From Streptomyces koelreuteriae (GTDB lineage: Bacteria; Actinomycetota; Actinomycetes; Streptomycetales; Streptomycetaceae): a DNA stretch of 64,000 nt. The stretch lies in NCBI RefSeq assembly GCF_018604545.1, contig NZ_CP075896.1, positions 4,092,001 to 4,156,000 of the forward strand, written 5' to 3'. Shown one piece after another: positions 25,559-34,328 of the stretch. Within the stretch, counting starts at the first letter, position 1, and the number at the start of each line of letters is the position of its first letter. The position numbers and the translations under genes were made by a program. The notes below the pieces were generated by a model. The model had not been told where the DNA came from and did no database searches. It was given only the letters and a program-made list of their open reading frames with translations.

Positions 25559-26806
25559 TTACGGACGGGTGCCGTGGAGCAGTACGGGCAGTTCCTCGTG
25601 CCCCGTCGAGATGATGGAGCGCAGCCGCTTCGGCGGGCGGGACGGGTCGGCCAGGGCCAGTCGCGGGAAGCGGTCGAAGAGGGACGTCAGGGCCGCCGTC
25701 GCCTCGGCCATGGCCAGCGGGCGGCCCAGGCAGTGGTGCACGCCGTGGCCGAAGGAGACGTGGTCGCGGCTGGTGGCGCGGGTGAGGTCGAACCGTTCGG
25801 CGTCCGGGCCGTGCCGCTCGGGGTCGCGTCCGGCACCGGCGAAGGAGACCACGAGCGGGTCGCCCTTCGGGATCGTCAGGCCCGGCTCGATCTCGATGTC
25901 CTCGACGGCGTAGCGCAGACCCGACATGGCGCCCGGCGCTTCGAGGCGCAGCGACTCCTCCAGGGCGTCCTCCCAGGTCGCGCGGCCGGAGCGGACCAGT
26001 TCGAGCTGCTCGGGGTGGGCGAGCAGGCTGTGCACGGTGTTGTCGATGAGGTTGACGGTCGTCTCGAAACCGGCGGTGAGCAGCAGGATCAGGTTGTCCA
26101 TCAACTCCTGTTCGCTGAGGCTTCCTTCGTCGCGGGCGGCGATGAGGGCGGTCGTCAGGTCGTCGGCCGGGTGCGCGCGCTTGTCCTGGAGGAACGCGGT
26201 GAGCGTGCCGTACAGCTCGACCCCGTTGGCCTGGGCGTCCTCCAGGGAGATCGCGGTGTCGAAGAAGCGGTCGATGATGCGGTACAGGGCCGCGCGGGGG
26301 CCGTCCTCGCCGGGCGGTACACCGAAGAGTTCGCACACCACCTCGTGCGGCACCGGCGCCGCGAACGCCGCGCGCAGGTCGACGACTTCGCCCTCCGGGA
26401 TGCGCTCCAGGTCGTCCAGGGCCCGGTCGACGATCTCCTGGACGCGCGGGAGCAGCGCGTCGACGCGCCGCTTGGTGAAGGCGGCGGCCATCGGCTTGCG
26501 CAGCCGGGTGTGGTCGGTGCCGTAGGCGGTGACCATGTTGCGCACCGAGACCCAGATCGCGAGGGGCCAGGTGCGGGAGATGTCCCCGTTGATCCAGGCG
26601 GGCCAGTGCCGGAAGGCGTCCTTGCTCGTCTCGGGGCCGGCCAGCAGCCGCTTGTTCAGCTCCAGGCCGTTGATCCACCACGCCCGTACGCCGCCGGGCA
26701 GTTCCACTTCCACGGCCGGGCCCTGGTCCCGGATCCGGGATATCTCGCCGTAGAGGTCCTGTCCTGACGGGTCGATCGTCAGGAAGGGACAGGCCTGCTG
26801 TGCCAT
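25559..26806 (-). CDS. cytochrome P450 of the signalling island
   Basis: The 415-residue P450 starts MAQQACPFLTIDPSG at ATG 26806, with AGGAGCGAAG upstream. The I-helix 'LLLTAGFETTVNLI', K-helix 'EESLRLEAPG' (ExxR) and heme loop 'SFGHGVHHCLGRPLAMAEA' with the axial Cys are all present. The class is typical of soluble actinobacterial P450s that use ferredoxin. It converges on the SDR gene, and an ARE-like operator lies 55 bp upstream. It is therefore probably controlled by the receptor and tailors the hormone, as P450s do in avenolide- and SAB-type loci. Confidence 0.92.
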   Translation of the reverse strand: MAQQACPFLTIDPSGQDLYGEISRIRDQGPAVEVELPGGVRAWWINGLELNKRLLAGPETSKDAFRHWPAWINGDISRTWPLAIWVSVRNMVTAYGTDHTRLRKPMAAAFTKRRVDALLPRVQEIVDRALDDLERIPEGEVVDLRAAFAAPVPHEVVCELFGVPPGEDGPRAALYRIIDRFFDTAISLEDAQANGVELYGTLTAFLQDKRAHPADDLTTALIAARDEGSLSEQELMDNLILLLTAGFETTVNLIDNTVHSLLAHPEQLELVRSGRATWEDALEESLRLEAPGAMSGLRYAVEDIEIEPGLTIPKGDPLVVSFAGAGRDPERHGPDAERFDLTRATSRDHVSFGHGVHHCLGRPLAMAEATAALTSLFDRFPRLALADPSRPPKRLRSIISTGHEELPVLLHGTRP

Positions 26807-26860
26807 GACACTTCGCTCCTCGGTCCAGAGGCTGGGGAACCATGGTGCGATCCGGCCATC

Positions 26861-26888
26861 GAAAAAACTTGCCATCCGGTTTGTTTTG
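26861..26888. promoter_or_regulatory. ARE-like operator upstream of the P450 gene
   Basis: GAAAAAACTTGCC is followed by ATCCGGTTTGTTTTGG, an A/T-ended imperfect palindrome of about 26 bp. The half CCGGTTTGTTTT matches published ScbR-type ARE halves closely. It lies just upstream of the P450 start and fits repression by the receptor at 22690-23355. Confidence 0.7.
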
Positions 26889-26914
26889 GCCACTGCTTCA
26901 CAGAGTGTTGGCCA

Positions 26915-26986
26915 GGGACAGAGGAGGCACGGACGGAGCAGACAGGGACAGAGGAGGCACGGACAGAGCGGACGGGGACAGGGCAG
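26915..26986. repeat. 30-bp tandem repeat, about 2.4 copies
   Basis: Units starting GGGACAGAGGAGGCACGGAC at 26915 and 26945, with a partial third at 26975, are spaced exactly 30 bp. The first two differ at few positions. The array fills the gap between the P450 promoter and the end of the response regulator gene, and no gene occupies it. Confidence 0.85.
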
Positions 26987-27003
26987 AGCCTGTCTCGGCG
27001 CCG

Positions 27004-27669
27004 CTACGCCCGCAGATACGCCAGCACCGCCAGCACCCGGCGGTGGGTCTCGTCCGCGGGCGGCAGGTCGAGCTTCATGAGGATGCCGGAGATGTGCTTG
27101 CCCACGGCCGCCTCGGAGACGACCAGTTCGCGGGCGATCGCGCCGTTGGACCTGCCCTGCGCGATCAACGCCAGCACCTCACGCTCGCGCGGGGTGAGCC
27201 GCTCCAGCGGGTCGCGGCGGCGGCGCAGCAACTGCCGTACGACCTCCGGGTCGACGACCGTGCCGCCGTCGGCCACCTCGCCGAGCGCCTCCACGAACTC
27301 CTCGACCTGGCCGACGCGGTCCTTCAGCAGATAGCCGACGCCCGTGCCGTCGCCGGAGTCCAGCAGCTCGGCGGCGTACCGGCGCTGCACGTACTGGCTG
27401 AGGACCAGGACGGGCAACGTGGGCCGCTCCTCACGCAGCCGTACGGCCGCGTGCAGGCCCTCGTCCTGGAAGCCGGGCGGCATCCGTACGTCCGTCACGA
27501 CCACGTCCGGCGCGTGCTCCCCGACCGCCGTGACCAGCGCCTCGGCGTCCCCCACGGCGGCGACGACCTCGTGCCCGCAGCGGCCGAGCAGCCCGACGAG
27601 CCCGTCCCGCAGCAGCACGCTGTCCTCGGCCAGGACGACGCGCAGCGGCCGGTCAACTCGCAGGCTCAC
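27004..27669 (-). CDS. NarL/LuxR-type response regulator
   Basis: The 221-residue protein starts with GTG 27669 (VSLRVDRPLRVVLAEDS), overlapping the kinase stop by 17 nt. The receiver domain has the acidic pocket 'LAEDS', the phospho-acceptor Asp in 'PDVVVTDVRMPPGFQDEGL' and Lys in 'GYLLKDRVG'. The LuxR HTH is 'ERLTPREREVLALIAQGRSNGAIARELVVSEAAVGKH' (given in part). With the adjacent kinase it forms a two-component system divergent from a MacB-type exporter, probably its target. Confidence 0.92.
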   Translation of the reverse strand: MSLRVDRPLRVVLAEDSVLLRDGLVGLLGRCGHEVVAAVGDAEALVTAVGEHAPDVVVTDVRMPPGFQDEGLHAAVRLREERPTLPVLVLSQYVQRRYAAELLDSGDGTGVGYLLKDRVGQVEEFVEALGEVADGGTVVDPEVVRQLLRRRRDPLERLTPREREVLALIAQGRSNGAIARELVVSEAAVGKHISGILMKLDLPPADETHRRVLAVLAYLRA

Positions 27670-28924
27670 AAGGGATCTCCACACGCAGCAGGGTCGGTCC
27701 GCCGGGCGGGCTGGACAGGGTGAGTCTGCCATCGAGCACCGACACCCGGTCGGCGAGTCCGGTCAGTCCGCTGCCCGCACCGGCCCGCGCACCGCCGCGC
27801 CCGTCGTCGCGGACCAGCAGGAACAGCCGGCCGTCGCGATGCCCGCCGCTCACCTCCGCCCGGCTCGCCCCGCTGTGCCGGCCCACATTGGCGAGCGCCT
27901 CGCACACCACGAAGTACGCAGCGGCCTCGACGGCCTGGGAGAGCCGCCCGGACAGCTCCAGATCGACGTCCACGGGCACGGCCGAGCGGTCGGCGGCGTC
28001 GGTGACGGCGGCTTCGAGTCCGTAGTCGGCGAGGACCTTGGGGTGGATGCCGTGGATGAGCTCGCGCAGTTCGGCGAGGGCCGTGCCCGCCTCCTCGTGG
28101 GCCTTGGCGAGCTGGTCGGCCAGCGGGCCGGGCGGGGCGTCGAGACGGGCCAGGCCGAGCGTCATCGTCAGGGCGACGAGCCGCACTTGCGCCCCGTCGT
28201 GCAGATCGCGCTCGATCCGCCGCCGTTCCGCCTCGAAGGCGTCCACCAACCGCACCCGGGACCGGGCCAGTTCGACCACCCTGGCCCCCAGGTCGGCCTC
28301 GCGCGGCGCGATCAGCAGCCGCGTCAGCCCGGCCCTGGCCCCGGCCACGACCCCCAGCAGATAGGCGCCCAGGACGAGGAGGACCAGCCCGAGGAGCGCG
28401 AATCCGAACGCGGCCGGCCAGCCGGTGACGAGCCACACCTTGAGCACCTTCGCCTCACCGAAGACGGCCAGGAGCACCGGCGTGGCGACCACGGTCAAGG
28501 GGCACAGCAGCCCGACCGCGAGCGCGAGCGCGTCGACCGGCCACAACAGCCCCGCGAACAGCAGGGCGTGGCCGAACTCCCGCCAGGTGGCCCGCTCCCG
28601 CAGCCGCGTCGTCAGCCAGGCCCGCAGGCCCGGGTCGCCGGGCGGCTCGTGCGGGTCGGGCGCCGGCTCCGGGTCGACCAGCCGCAGCCGCAGCCGCTCC
28701 AGCGCCGCCACCGGGATGCCCGCCAGGACCGTGCACAGCAGCAGCGGCAGCCCCACCAGCGCGAGCGCCAGCACCCCGCCCGCGACCGCCGACAGCACGA
28801 TGCCCACGAGTAAGACGACTCCGGTCAGCGTGCCTGTGAGCAGATACCCGGCGGACCGCCAGGGCCACGCCGACAGCGCGTAGCCCGGGCGGGACAGGGC
28901 CTGCCACACGTTCCTTGGGTGCAT
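27653..28924 (-). CDS. sensor histidine kinase, NarL-type partner
   Basis: The 423-residue kinase starts MHPRNVWQALSRPGYAL at ATG 28924. The N-terminal half is a membrane sensor domain with several hydrophobic helices (about residues 25-75 and 115-195). The dimerisation H-box is 'EAERRRIERDLHDGAQVRLVAL'. The C-terminal ATPase has 'VVCEALANVGRHSGAS' (N-box) and 'DDGRGGARAGAGSGLTGLADRV' (G-box). It lacks a large extracellular sensor, like envelope-stress kinases that watch a neighbouring ABC exporter, which is encoded divergently. Confidence 0.92.
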   Translation of the reverse strand: MHPRNVWQALSRPGYALSAWPWRSAGYLLTGTLTGVVLLVGIVLSAVAGGVLALALVGLPLLLCTVLAGIPVAALERLRLRLVDPEPAPDPHEPPGDPGLRAWLTTRLRERATWREFGHALLFAGLLWPVDALALAVGLLCPLTVVATPVLLAVFGEAKVLKVWLVTGWPAAFGFALLGLVLLVLGAYLLGVVAGARAGLTRLLIAPREADLGARVVELARSRVRLVDAFEAERRRIERDLHDGAQVRLVALTMTLGLARLDAPPGPLADQLAKAHEEAGTALAELRELIHGIHPKVLADYGLEAAVTDAADRSAVPVDVDLELSGRLSQAVEAAAYFVVCEALANVGRHSGASRAEVSGGHRDGRLFLLVRDDGRGGARAGAGSGLTGLADRVSVLDGRLTLSSPPGGPTLLRVEIPCEPAS

Positions 28925-29083
28925 GGAGATCACCGTAGAGGCCGGTCGGGGGCCCGGCCATGGGCTCGGACGGAGGCCCGGGGGTATGCCTGGCCCTACC
29001 CCGGATCTAGGTCCCGCCGCACTGCGCCGGCCCGCCCTCGCGGGATTCAGTTGAAGCCCGGTCAGTCGACACGAGGTAGGGAC

Positions 29084-29806
29084 ATGAACGCCATCCAGCT
29101 GGACTCGGTCACCAGGACGTACGGAGCCGTCACCGCACTCGACGGGGTGTCGCTCTCCTTCCCCGCCGGGACCTTCACCGCCGTCATGGGCCCCTCCGGC
29201 TCCGGCAAGTCCACCCTGCTCCAGTGCGCCGCGGGCCTGGACCGGCCCACCTCCGGCTCGGTCACGATCGGCGGCACGGAACTGACCGGCCTGAGCGAAC
29301 GGCGGCTGACCCTGCTGCGCCGCGAGCGCGTCGGCTTCGTCTTCCAGGCGTTCAACCTGCTGCCCTCGCTGACCGCCGAGCAGAACGTCGCCCTGCCGCT
29401 GCGCCTGGCCGGCCGCCGCGTCCCGAAGGCCCGGGTGCGTCAGGCACTCCAGCAGGTCGGCCTCGCCGACCGGGCCCGGCACCGACCGTCCCAGCTCTCC
29501 GGCGGCCAGCAGCAACGCGTCGCCCTGGCCCGGGCGTTGATCACCCGCCCCGAGGTCCTGTTCGGCGACGAGCCGACCGGTGCGCTGGACACCCGGACCG
29601 GGCGTGAGGTGCTCGGGCTGCTGCGCGCCATGGTCGACCGCGAGGGCCAGACGGTCGTCATGGTCACCCACGACCCGGTCGCCGCCGCGCACGCCGACCG
29701 CGTGCTCTTCCTCGTCGACGGCCGCGTCCACGGGGAGTTGACCGACCCGGACGCCGAGACGGTCGCGGCCCGGATGACTCGCCTGGAGGCCGCGCCGTGC
29801 GCGTGA
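29084..29806 (+). CDS. MacB/LolD-type ABC transporter ATPase
   Basis: The 240-residue ATPase starts MNAIQLDSVTRTYGAVTALDG at ATG 29084 after GAGGTAGGGAC. It has Walker A 'MGPSGSGKSTLLQCAAGL', Q-loop 'FVFQAFNLLPSLTAEQNV', signature 'PSQLSGGQQQRVALARAL', Walker B 'EVLFGDEPTGALD' and the switch His in 'VVMVTHDPVAAAHADR'. It pairs with the FtsX-fold permease 52 nt downstream. Such pairs export or sense peptides, lipids or antibiotics. Confidence 0.94.
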   Translation: MNAIQLDSVTRTYGAVTALDGVSLSFPAGTFTAVMGPSGSGKSTLLQCAAGLDRPTSGSVTIGGTELTGLSERRLTLLRRERVGFVFQAFNLLPSLTAEQNVALPLRLAGRRVPKARVRQALQQVGLADRARHRPSQLSGGQQQRVALARALITRPEVLFGDEPTGALDTRTGREVLGLLRAMVDREGQTVVMVTHDPVAAAHADRVLFLVDGRVHGELTDPDAETVAARMTRLEAAPCA

Positions 29807-29858
29807 CCCGCCCGAGGACCACCGCCATCCACACACCCCACCACCCCGAGGCCCTCCC

Positions 29859-32309
29859 ATGCTGAGCATCGCCCTCCGCACCCTGCGCACCCGCTGGGTC
29901 ACCTTCACCGGCAGCTTCGTCGCGCTCTCGCTGGGCGTCGCCCTGCTCACCGTGATGGGCCTGGCCCTGGCCTCCTCCGCCACCGCCCCGGAGCGCGGCC
30001 CCGAGCGCTTCGCCGCCGCCCCGGTCGTCGTCAAGGGCCAGGACACCCTGCGCGTACCGACCCCGATCGGCGACCGCACGTCCCGGCTCGCCCACCCGCG
30101 CCCGGTGCCCGCCGCGGCGATCGAGGAGTTGCGGATGCTGGGGCCCGTCGTCGCGGACCGCTCCTTCCCCGTACGCGCCGCGGACGCCCCCGCCGACCTG
30201 GTCGGCCACCCCTGGTCCACCGCCGCGTTCGCCCCCTACGACCTCGCCACCGGCCGCGCGCCCCGCACCGCCGACGAGGTAGCCGTCACCGGCGACTGGG
30301 CCCGCCCCGGCCTGCAACTCCGCACCGACCGGGGCACCGTACGTGTCGTCGGCACCCTGACCTCCCGCGGCTTCGAGAACGCCGTCTTCTTCACCGACGC
30401 CCGCGCCGCCGAACTGTCCCCTCCGATCTACCAGTTGGCGGTCACGGCGGACCCGGCAGCCGCGCGGAAGGCCGTGGGCGACAGCGCCCAGGTCCTCACC
30501 GGGAACGCGCGCCGCCTCGCCGACGCCGATCCCGACCGGGACAGCGAGGCGCTCACCGCGATGAACTCCCTGTTCGGCACCGCCGGGGGCGTCACCGCGT
30601 TCGTGTCGGTGTTCGTCGTGGCGTCGACCTTCGCCTTCGCGGTCGCCCAGCGGCGCCGGGAGTTCGCCCTGCTGCGCACCGCCGGGGCGACCCCGGGCCA
30701 GATCCGCCGGAGCGTCCTCGCCGAGGCCCTCGCCGTCGGCGCCCTCGCCTCGGCCGCAGGCTGCGCCCTCGGCTCCTACGCGGCACCGCTGCTGGCCGAC
30801 CGGGTGGCCGCCGAGGGCCTCGCCCCGGCCTGGTTCACCATCGGCGACCACACCTGGCCCTACCACGTGGCCTTCTGGACCGGCCTGCTCGTGGCCCTCG
30901 GCGGAGCGACCGCGGCCTCCTGGCGGGCCGGGCGCACCGCCCCCACCGCAGCCCTGCGCGAGGCCTCGGCGGACAGCGGGACCCTGACCCCCGGCCGCCT
31001 CCTCTGCGGTGCGGCCCTCCTCCTGACGTCCGCCGTGACGCTCGCCCTCGCCCTCACCGACGCCCCGGGCGACCTCCTCCAGCGCAAGACGTACATCACC
31101 CGCCCGATGCTGCTGATCACCGCGACCGCCCTGCTCGCACCGCTCTTCCTGCGCCCCCTGACCCGGCTGCTGACCTGGCTGCCCGCGCTCCTGCCCGGTG
31201 CCGGCGGGCTGCTGGTCCGCGAGAACACCGCCGCCGGGGTACGCCGCACCGCCGCCCTCGCGGCCCCCGTCCTGGTCACGGTCGCCCTCGCGGGTTCCCT
31301 GCTCGGCGCCACCGGGACCCTCAACACGGCGAAGGCCACCGAGGCGAGCGAGCGCACCACCGCCGCCTTCGTCGTCACCCCGGCGGCCGGAACGACCTTC
31401 GACACCGCGACCCTCCGCAGACTGCGAGCAGTACCGGGAGCCGAGGTGTCACCGACGTCCACGACGGCCGTCCACGTCCTGGAGGACGGCGTGGCCCTCG
31501 TCCGCTCCGAGGCCCGCGCCGCGACCCCCGCCCTCCTGGCGGCCACCGCACGCCTTCCGCTCAGCGCGGGCAGCACGACCGACCTCGACGACGACTCGAT
31601 CATCGTCAACGAGGAGTGGCAGGAGCACCGGGTCGGCGAACGGGTCCGGGTGTGGCTCGGCGACGGCACACCGCGCACCCTGCGGATCGCCGCCGTGATG
31701 TCCACCGGCACCGGCGACAACGGCGTCTACGTCACCCCCCGCAACGCCCCGGGCGCCACACCCGACCGCGTCGACGTGGCCCTGGCCGACGGCGCGAACC
31801 CGGACACCGTCGCCACCGCCCTGCGCCAAGCGCTCGGCACCGGGAACGGACAGGTCCTCACCCGCCAGGAATGGCTCGACGCCACCGCCCCCGGCACCAA
31901 CCGCACCACCCGCCTCGGCCTTCTGCTCGTCCTCGGCATCGCCCTCCTCTACACGGGCATCTCCGTGGCCAACACCACGGTCATGGCCACCTCCGACCGG
32001 ATCCGCGACCTGGCCGTGCTGCGGCTGACCGGCGCCACCCGGTGGCAGGTCCTGCGTCTGACGGCCGCCGAGGCCCTCACCGTCGTCGCCGCCGGCACGC
32101 TCCTCGGCCTCCTCGCCGCCGCCCTCAACCTCGCCGGCATGTGGAGCGCCCTCGCGCTGCTCTCGGTCCGTCCCGCCCTCACCCTCCCGTGGCAGGCCCT
32201 CGGCACGACGGCGGCCGCCTGCACCCTCCTGGCCGTCGTCTCCGCCACGCTCCCCGCGGCACTCGCCCTGCGCCGCCGCCCGGTCGAACTGGCAGGCGTA
32301 CGGGAATGA
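29859..32309 (+). CDS. FtsX/MacB-like ABC permease
   Basis: The 816-residue permease has an N-terminal membrane helix with a long extracytoplasmic domain. It is followed by two FtsX-fold blocks: 'AFVSVFVVASTFAFAVAQRRREFALLRTAGATPGQI' near residue 245, and 'LVLGIALLYTGISVANTTVMATSDRIRDLAVLRLTGAT' near 690 (both in part). About ten membrane segments are expected, the usual layout for two-domain actinobacterial MacB-like permeases. It works with the preceding ATPase. The divergent two-component system probably controls it. Confidence 0.92.
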   Translation: MLSIALRTLRTRWVTFTGSFVALSLGVALLTVMGLALASSATAPERGPERFAAAPVVVKGQDTLRVPTPIGDRTSRLAHPRPVPAAAIEELRMLGPVVADRSFPVRAADAPADLVGHPWSTAAFAPYDLATGRAPRTADEVAVTGDWARPGLQLRTDRGTVRVVGTLTSRGFENAVFFTDARAAELSPPIYQLAVTADPAAARKAVGDSAQVLTGNARRLADADPDRDSEALTAMNSLFGTAGGVTAFVSVFVVASTFAFAVAQRRREFALLRTAGATPGQIRRSVLAEALAVGALASAAGCALGSYAAPLLADRVAAEGLAPAWFTIGDHTWPYHVAFWTGLLVALGGATAASWRAGRTAPTAALREASADSGTLTPGRLLCGAALLLTSAVTLALALTDAPGDLLQRKTYITRPMLLITATALLAPLFLRPLTRLLTWLPALLPGAGGLLVRENTAAGVRRTAALAAPVLVTVALAGSLLGATGTLNTAKATEASERTTAAFVVTPAAGTTFDTATLRRLRAVPGAEVSPTSTTAVHVLEDGVALVRSEARAATPALLAATARLPLSAGSTTDLDDDSIIVNEEWQEHRVGERVRVWLGDGTPRTLRIAAVMSTGTGDNGVYVTPRNAPGATPDRVDVALADGANPDTVATALRQALGTGNGQVLTRQEWLDATAPGTNRTTRLGLLLVLGIALLYTGISVANTTVMATSDRIRDLAVLRLTGATRWQVLRLTAAEALTVVAAGTLLGLLAAALNLAGMWSALALLSVRPALTLPWQALGTTAAACTLLAVVSATLPAALALRRRPVELAGVRE

Positions 32310-32372
32310 GACCCCGAGAGCGGGTGGATCTCATCATGAGACCAACAGGCAGGAGCCCCATAAAGTGGAGCC

Positions 32373-32909
32373 ATGCGACGGACCTCGTTCGACACCTGGC
32401 CCTGCTCCATCGCCCGCACCGCCGACATCCTGGGCGACGCCTGGACCCTGCTGGTGCTGCGCGAGGTCTTCTACGGCGAGTCCCGCTTCGACGGCTTCAT
32501 CGGCACGCTCGGCATCGCCCGCAACACCCTCACCGACCGGCTGCGCCGCCTGGAGTCCGAGGGCCTGCTGGAGCGGCGCGCCTACCAGACCGACCCGGTG
32601 CGCCACGAGTACCTGCTGACGGACAAGGGCCGCGACTTCTTCGGCGTGCTCGCGGCGATCAACGCCTGGGGCGACCGCTGGCTGGCCGGCGACGAGGGCG
32701 CCCCGGTCGTCCTGCACCACACGTCCTGCGACCACGACACCCAGGCCCGGGTCGTCTGCTCCTCCTGCGGCGAGCCCCTGCACCACCGGGACCTGACCGC
32801 CCGCACCGGCCCCGGCTACCCGCCCCGCCTCCTGGACGACCCGGCCGTCCGGGAGCGCTTCGCCCCCGGACGGACCCTGGGGGATGCCGGATCTAGGACT
32901 TCGCCCTGA
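32373..32909 (+). CDS. HxlR-family transcriptional regulator
   Basis: The 178-residue protein has a winged helix with 'CSIARTADILGDAWTLLVLREVFYG', 'RFDGFIGTLGIARNTLTDRLRRLESEGLLERR' and 'YLLTDKGRDFF' (in part). These are diagnostic of HxlR, and the N-terminal Cys may act as a redox sensor. The C-terminus adds a small Cys-rich segment, 'CSSCGEPLHHRD', possibly metal binding. It runs into the chimeric gene on the other strand with a 17-nt tail-to-tail overlap. Its target is unknown. Confidence 0.88.
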   Translation: MRRTSFDTWPCSIARTADILGDAWTLLVLREVFYGESRFDGFIGTLGIARNTLTDRLRRLESEGLLERRAYQTDPVRHEYLLTDKGRDFFGVLAAINAWGDRWLAGDEGAPVVLHHTSCDHDTQARVVCSSCGEPLHHRDLTARTGPGYPPRLLDDPAVRERFAPGRTLGDAGSRTSP

Positions 32910-33438
32910 CCAGCCCGGCGTCGTAGGCGGTGATCACGGCCTGGATCCGGTCCCGTGCCCCGATCTTGGCGAGGACCCGTCCGACGTGCTTCTTCACGGT
33001 GGACTCGCTGAGCACGAGCCGTTCGGCGATCTCCGCGTTCGTCCAGCCCTGCCCGATCGCGACCAGCACCTCGCGTTCGCGGTCGCTGAGGGCCCCGAGC
33101 CGCGGATCCGGCACGGGCGGGTCGGCCGGTGCCAGGACCTGATGGGCGTAGGCGTCCAGCAGGCGCCGGGTCAGCCGGGGAGCCACCACGGCGTCGCCGG
33201 TCGCGACCGCGTGGATGCCGGAGACGAGTTCCTCGGGCCGGGCGTACGCCGTGCCGCCCACGGTGACCGAGCCCCGGGTCGGGGCGTCCAGGCCGACGAT
33301 CATGCGCATCGTCGTGGACTTGCCCGCCCCGTTGGGGCCGAGGAACCCGGTCACCTCGCCGGGCTTCACGGTGAAGCTCAGATGGTCGACGACCGTCTTG
33401 TCGCCGTAGCGCTTCGTCAGCTCGCGCGCTTCGATCAT
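32893..33438 (-). pseudogene. chimeric gene: ABC-ATPase N-terminus fused in frame to response regulator DNA-binding end
   Basis: The intact 181-codon frame joins unrelated halves. Residues 1 to about 69 are the start of a DrrA/CcmA-like ATPase, with 'MIEARELTKRYGDKTVVDHL', Walker A 'GFLGPNGAGKSTTMRMIVGL' and 'GSVTVGGTAYA'. From about residue 70 ('PEELVSGIHAVATGDAVVAP') it is the end of a NarL response regulator, including the LuxR HTH 'GALSDREREVLVAIGQGWTNAEIAERLVLSESTVKKH' (in part). Signature, Walker B and receiver domain are missing. The simplest origin is an in-frame deletion through neighbouring ABC and two-component genes. It may be expressed as a DNA-binding protein but cannot act as a transporter. 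Confidence 0.85.
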
Positions 33439-33558
33439 GGGTGGGGGCCTTTCCTGCCTCGACTCGGACCGGCCCGCGGACGCGCCGCGGTGTCTGATGT
33501 CGAAGCTAGGAGCGCGGCCCGCCCGGCCCCTGGGACCGGAGGCGACTCTTCGGCGTCC

Positions 33559-33580
33559 GGGTGGTACCGCGGTACCACCC
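33559..33580. promoter_or_regulatory. 22-bp perfect palindrome upstream of the chimeric gene
   Basis: Each 11-bp arm reads GGGTGGTACCG, with no spacer, ending in the centre CG|CG. It lies 121 bp before the start codon at 33438 and about 180 bp from tRNA-Leu. It is probably an operator left from the original ABC or two-component locus. The rest of 33439-33760 shows no gene. Confidence 0.6.
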
Positions 33581-33699
33581 GACCCACCGGAACCGGTGGC
33601 TCACAGCGAGGCCCCGGCAGCCGTGAGATAGCTCACGCGTGCGAACGGTCGTGGGGCCTGACCAGGCTGTGTGATGCCTCACAGGAATCACGGACACGA

Positions 33700-33746
33700 G
33701 AAACGGGCCCCTGCCGTGACTTCCGTCACCGGCAGAGACCCGTTTC
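33700..33746 (-). terminator. hairpin downstream of tRNA-Leu
   Basis: Arms GAAACGGG (33700-33707) and CCCGTTTC (33739-33746) enclose a second stem formed by CTGCCG(T/G)TGAC and GTCACCGGCAG. This gives a long hairpin 15 bp beyond the tRNA 3' end, the expected position of its intrinsic terminator. A poly-U tract is weak, as usual in Streptomyces. Confidence 0.7.
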
Positions 33747-33760
33747 ATCGGTTCTCACTG

Positions 33761-33844
33761 TGCGCGAGGGGGGAGTTGAACCCCCACGCCCTTGCGGGCA
33801 CTGGAACCTGAATCCAGCGCGTCTGCCTATTCCGCCACCCGCGC
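33761..33844 (-). tRNA. tRNA-Leu(CAG)
   Basis: The 84-nt gene reads GCGCGGGTGGCGGAATAGG from its 5' end at 33844. The anticodon loop is TTCAGGT (anticodon CAG), with a class II variable arm TGCCCGCAAGGGCGT and a T arm GGGGGTTCAACTCCCC. The acceptor stem GCGCGGG pairs with CTCGCGC with one G-U. CCA is not encoded. It separates the accessory block on its left from the fhaA operon. Confidence 0.96.
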
Positions 33845-34328
33845 ATTTGGGTGTGTCCTGGGCTCCTGTCCCTTGCGGGCCGGGCGCCTTCCGACACCCA
33901 GAACATTAGCACGCAGGAAGGGGTGGGTTCACATCCCTTCTCCCCGCAGGCAGACCCGCCCGCGAACCTTCGATGCCCTGGCCACGTATCAACACGCACT
34001 GATTCACGTATCAACCTCGTACCGGTACCCCTGGTCCGCGCGGGAGGCGGTCCGGGTCCACAGCCCGGTGCGGGACACTGGTCCACGGCCGCCTCTACGA
34101 TCCTTGGCAGGGGTACGCGAGGCGGTGACGCGCAGCAGTACCACCGGAGGAGTTCGAAGACGAGCTCCACAGGGAACTTCGTCATGCGTCGACACCCGTC
34201 GGCATGGCCGACAGGGGGAACCAGCCGATCGAGCGGCGCGTGGATACGATCAGTAAGCAGTACCAGCAGTACCCGGCAAGCGGCCCGCAGGGCAGTACAC
34301 AGGACGGCAGCCACGGAGGAGGTGCCCC
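33845..34328. other. intergenic region before fhaA
   Basis: There is no convincing gene in these 484 bases. The region holds the promoter of the tRNA (reading left) and the leader of the fhaA operon (reading right), with a GGAGGAGGTG ribosome binding site at the end. Open frames here have no start signals or protein-like composition. Confidence 0.6.

Noticed and set aside
28925..30220. Upstream extension of the histidine kinase frame, to 855 residues
   Set aside because: It would be antisense to the ABC ATPase and permease; the kinase begins naturally at 28924 with its membrane sensor domain.
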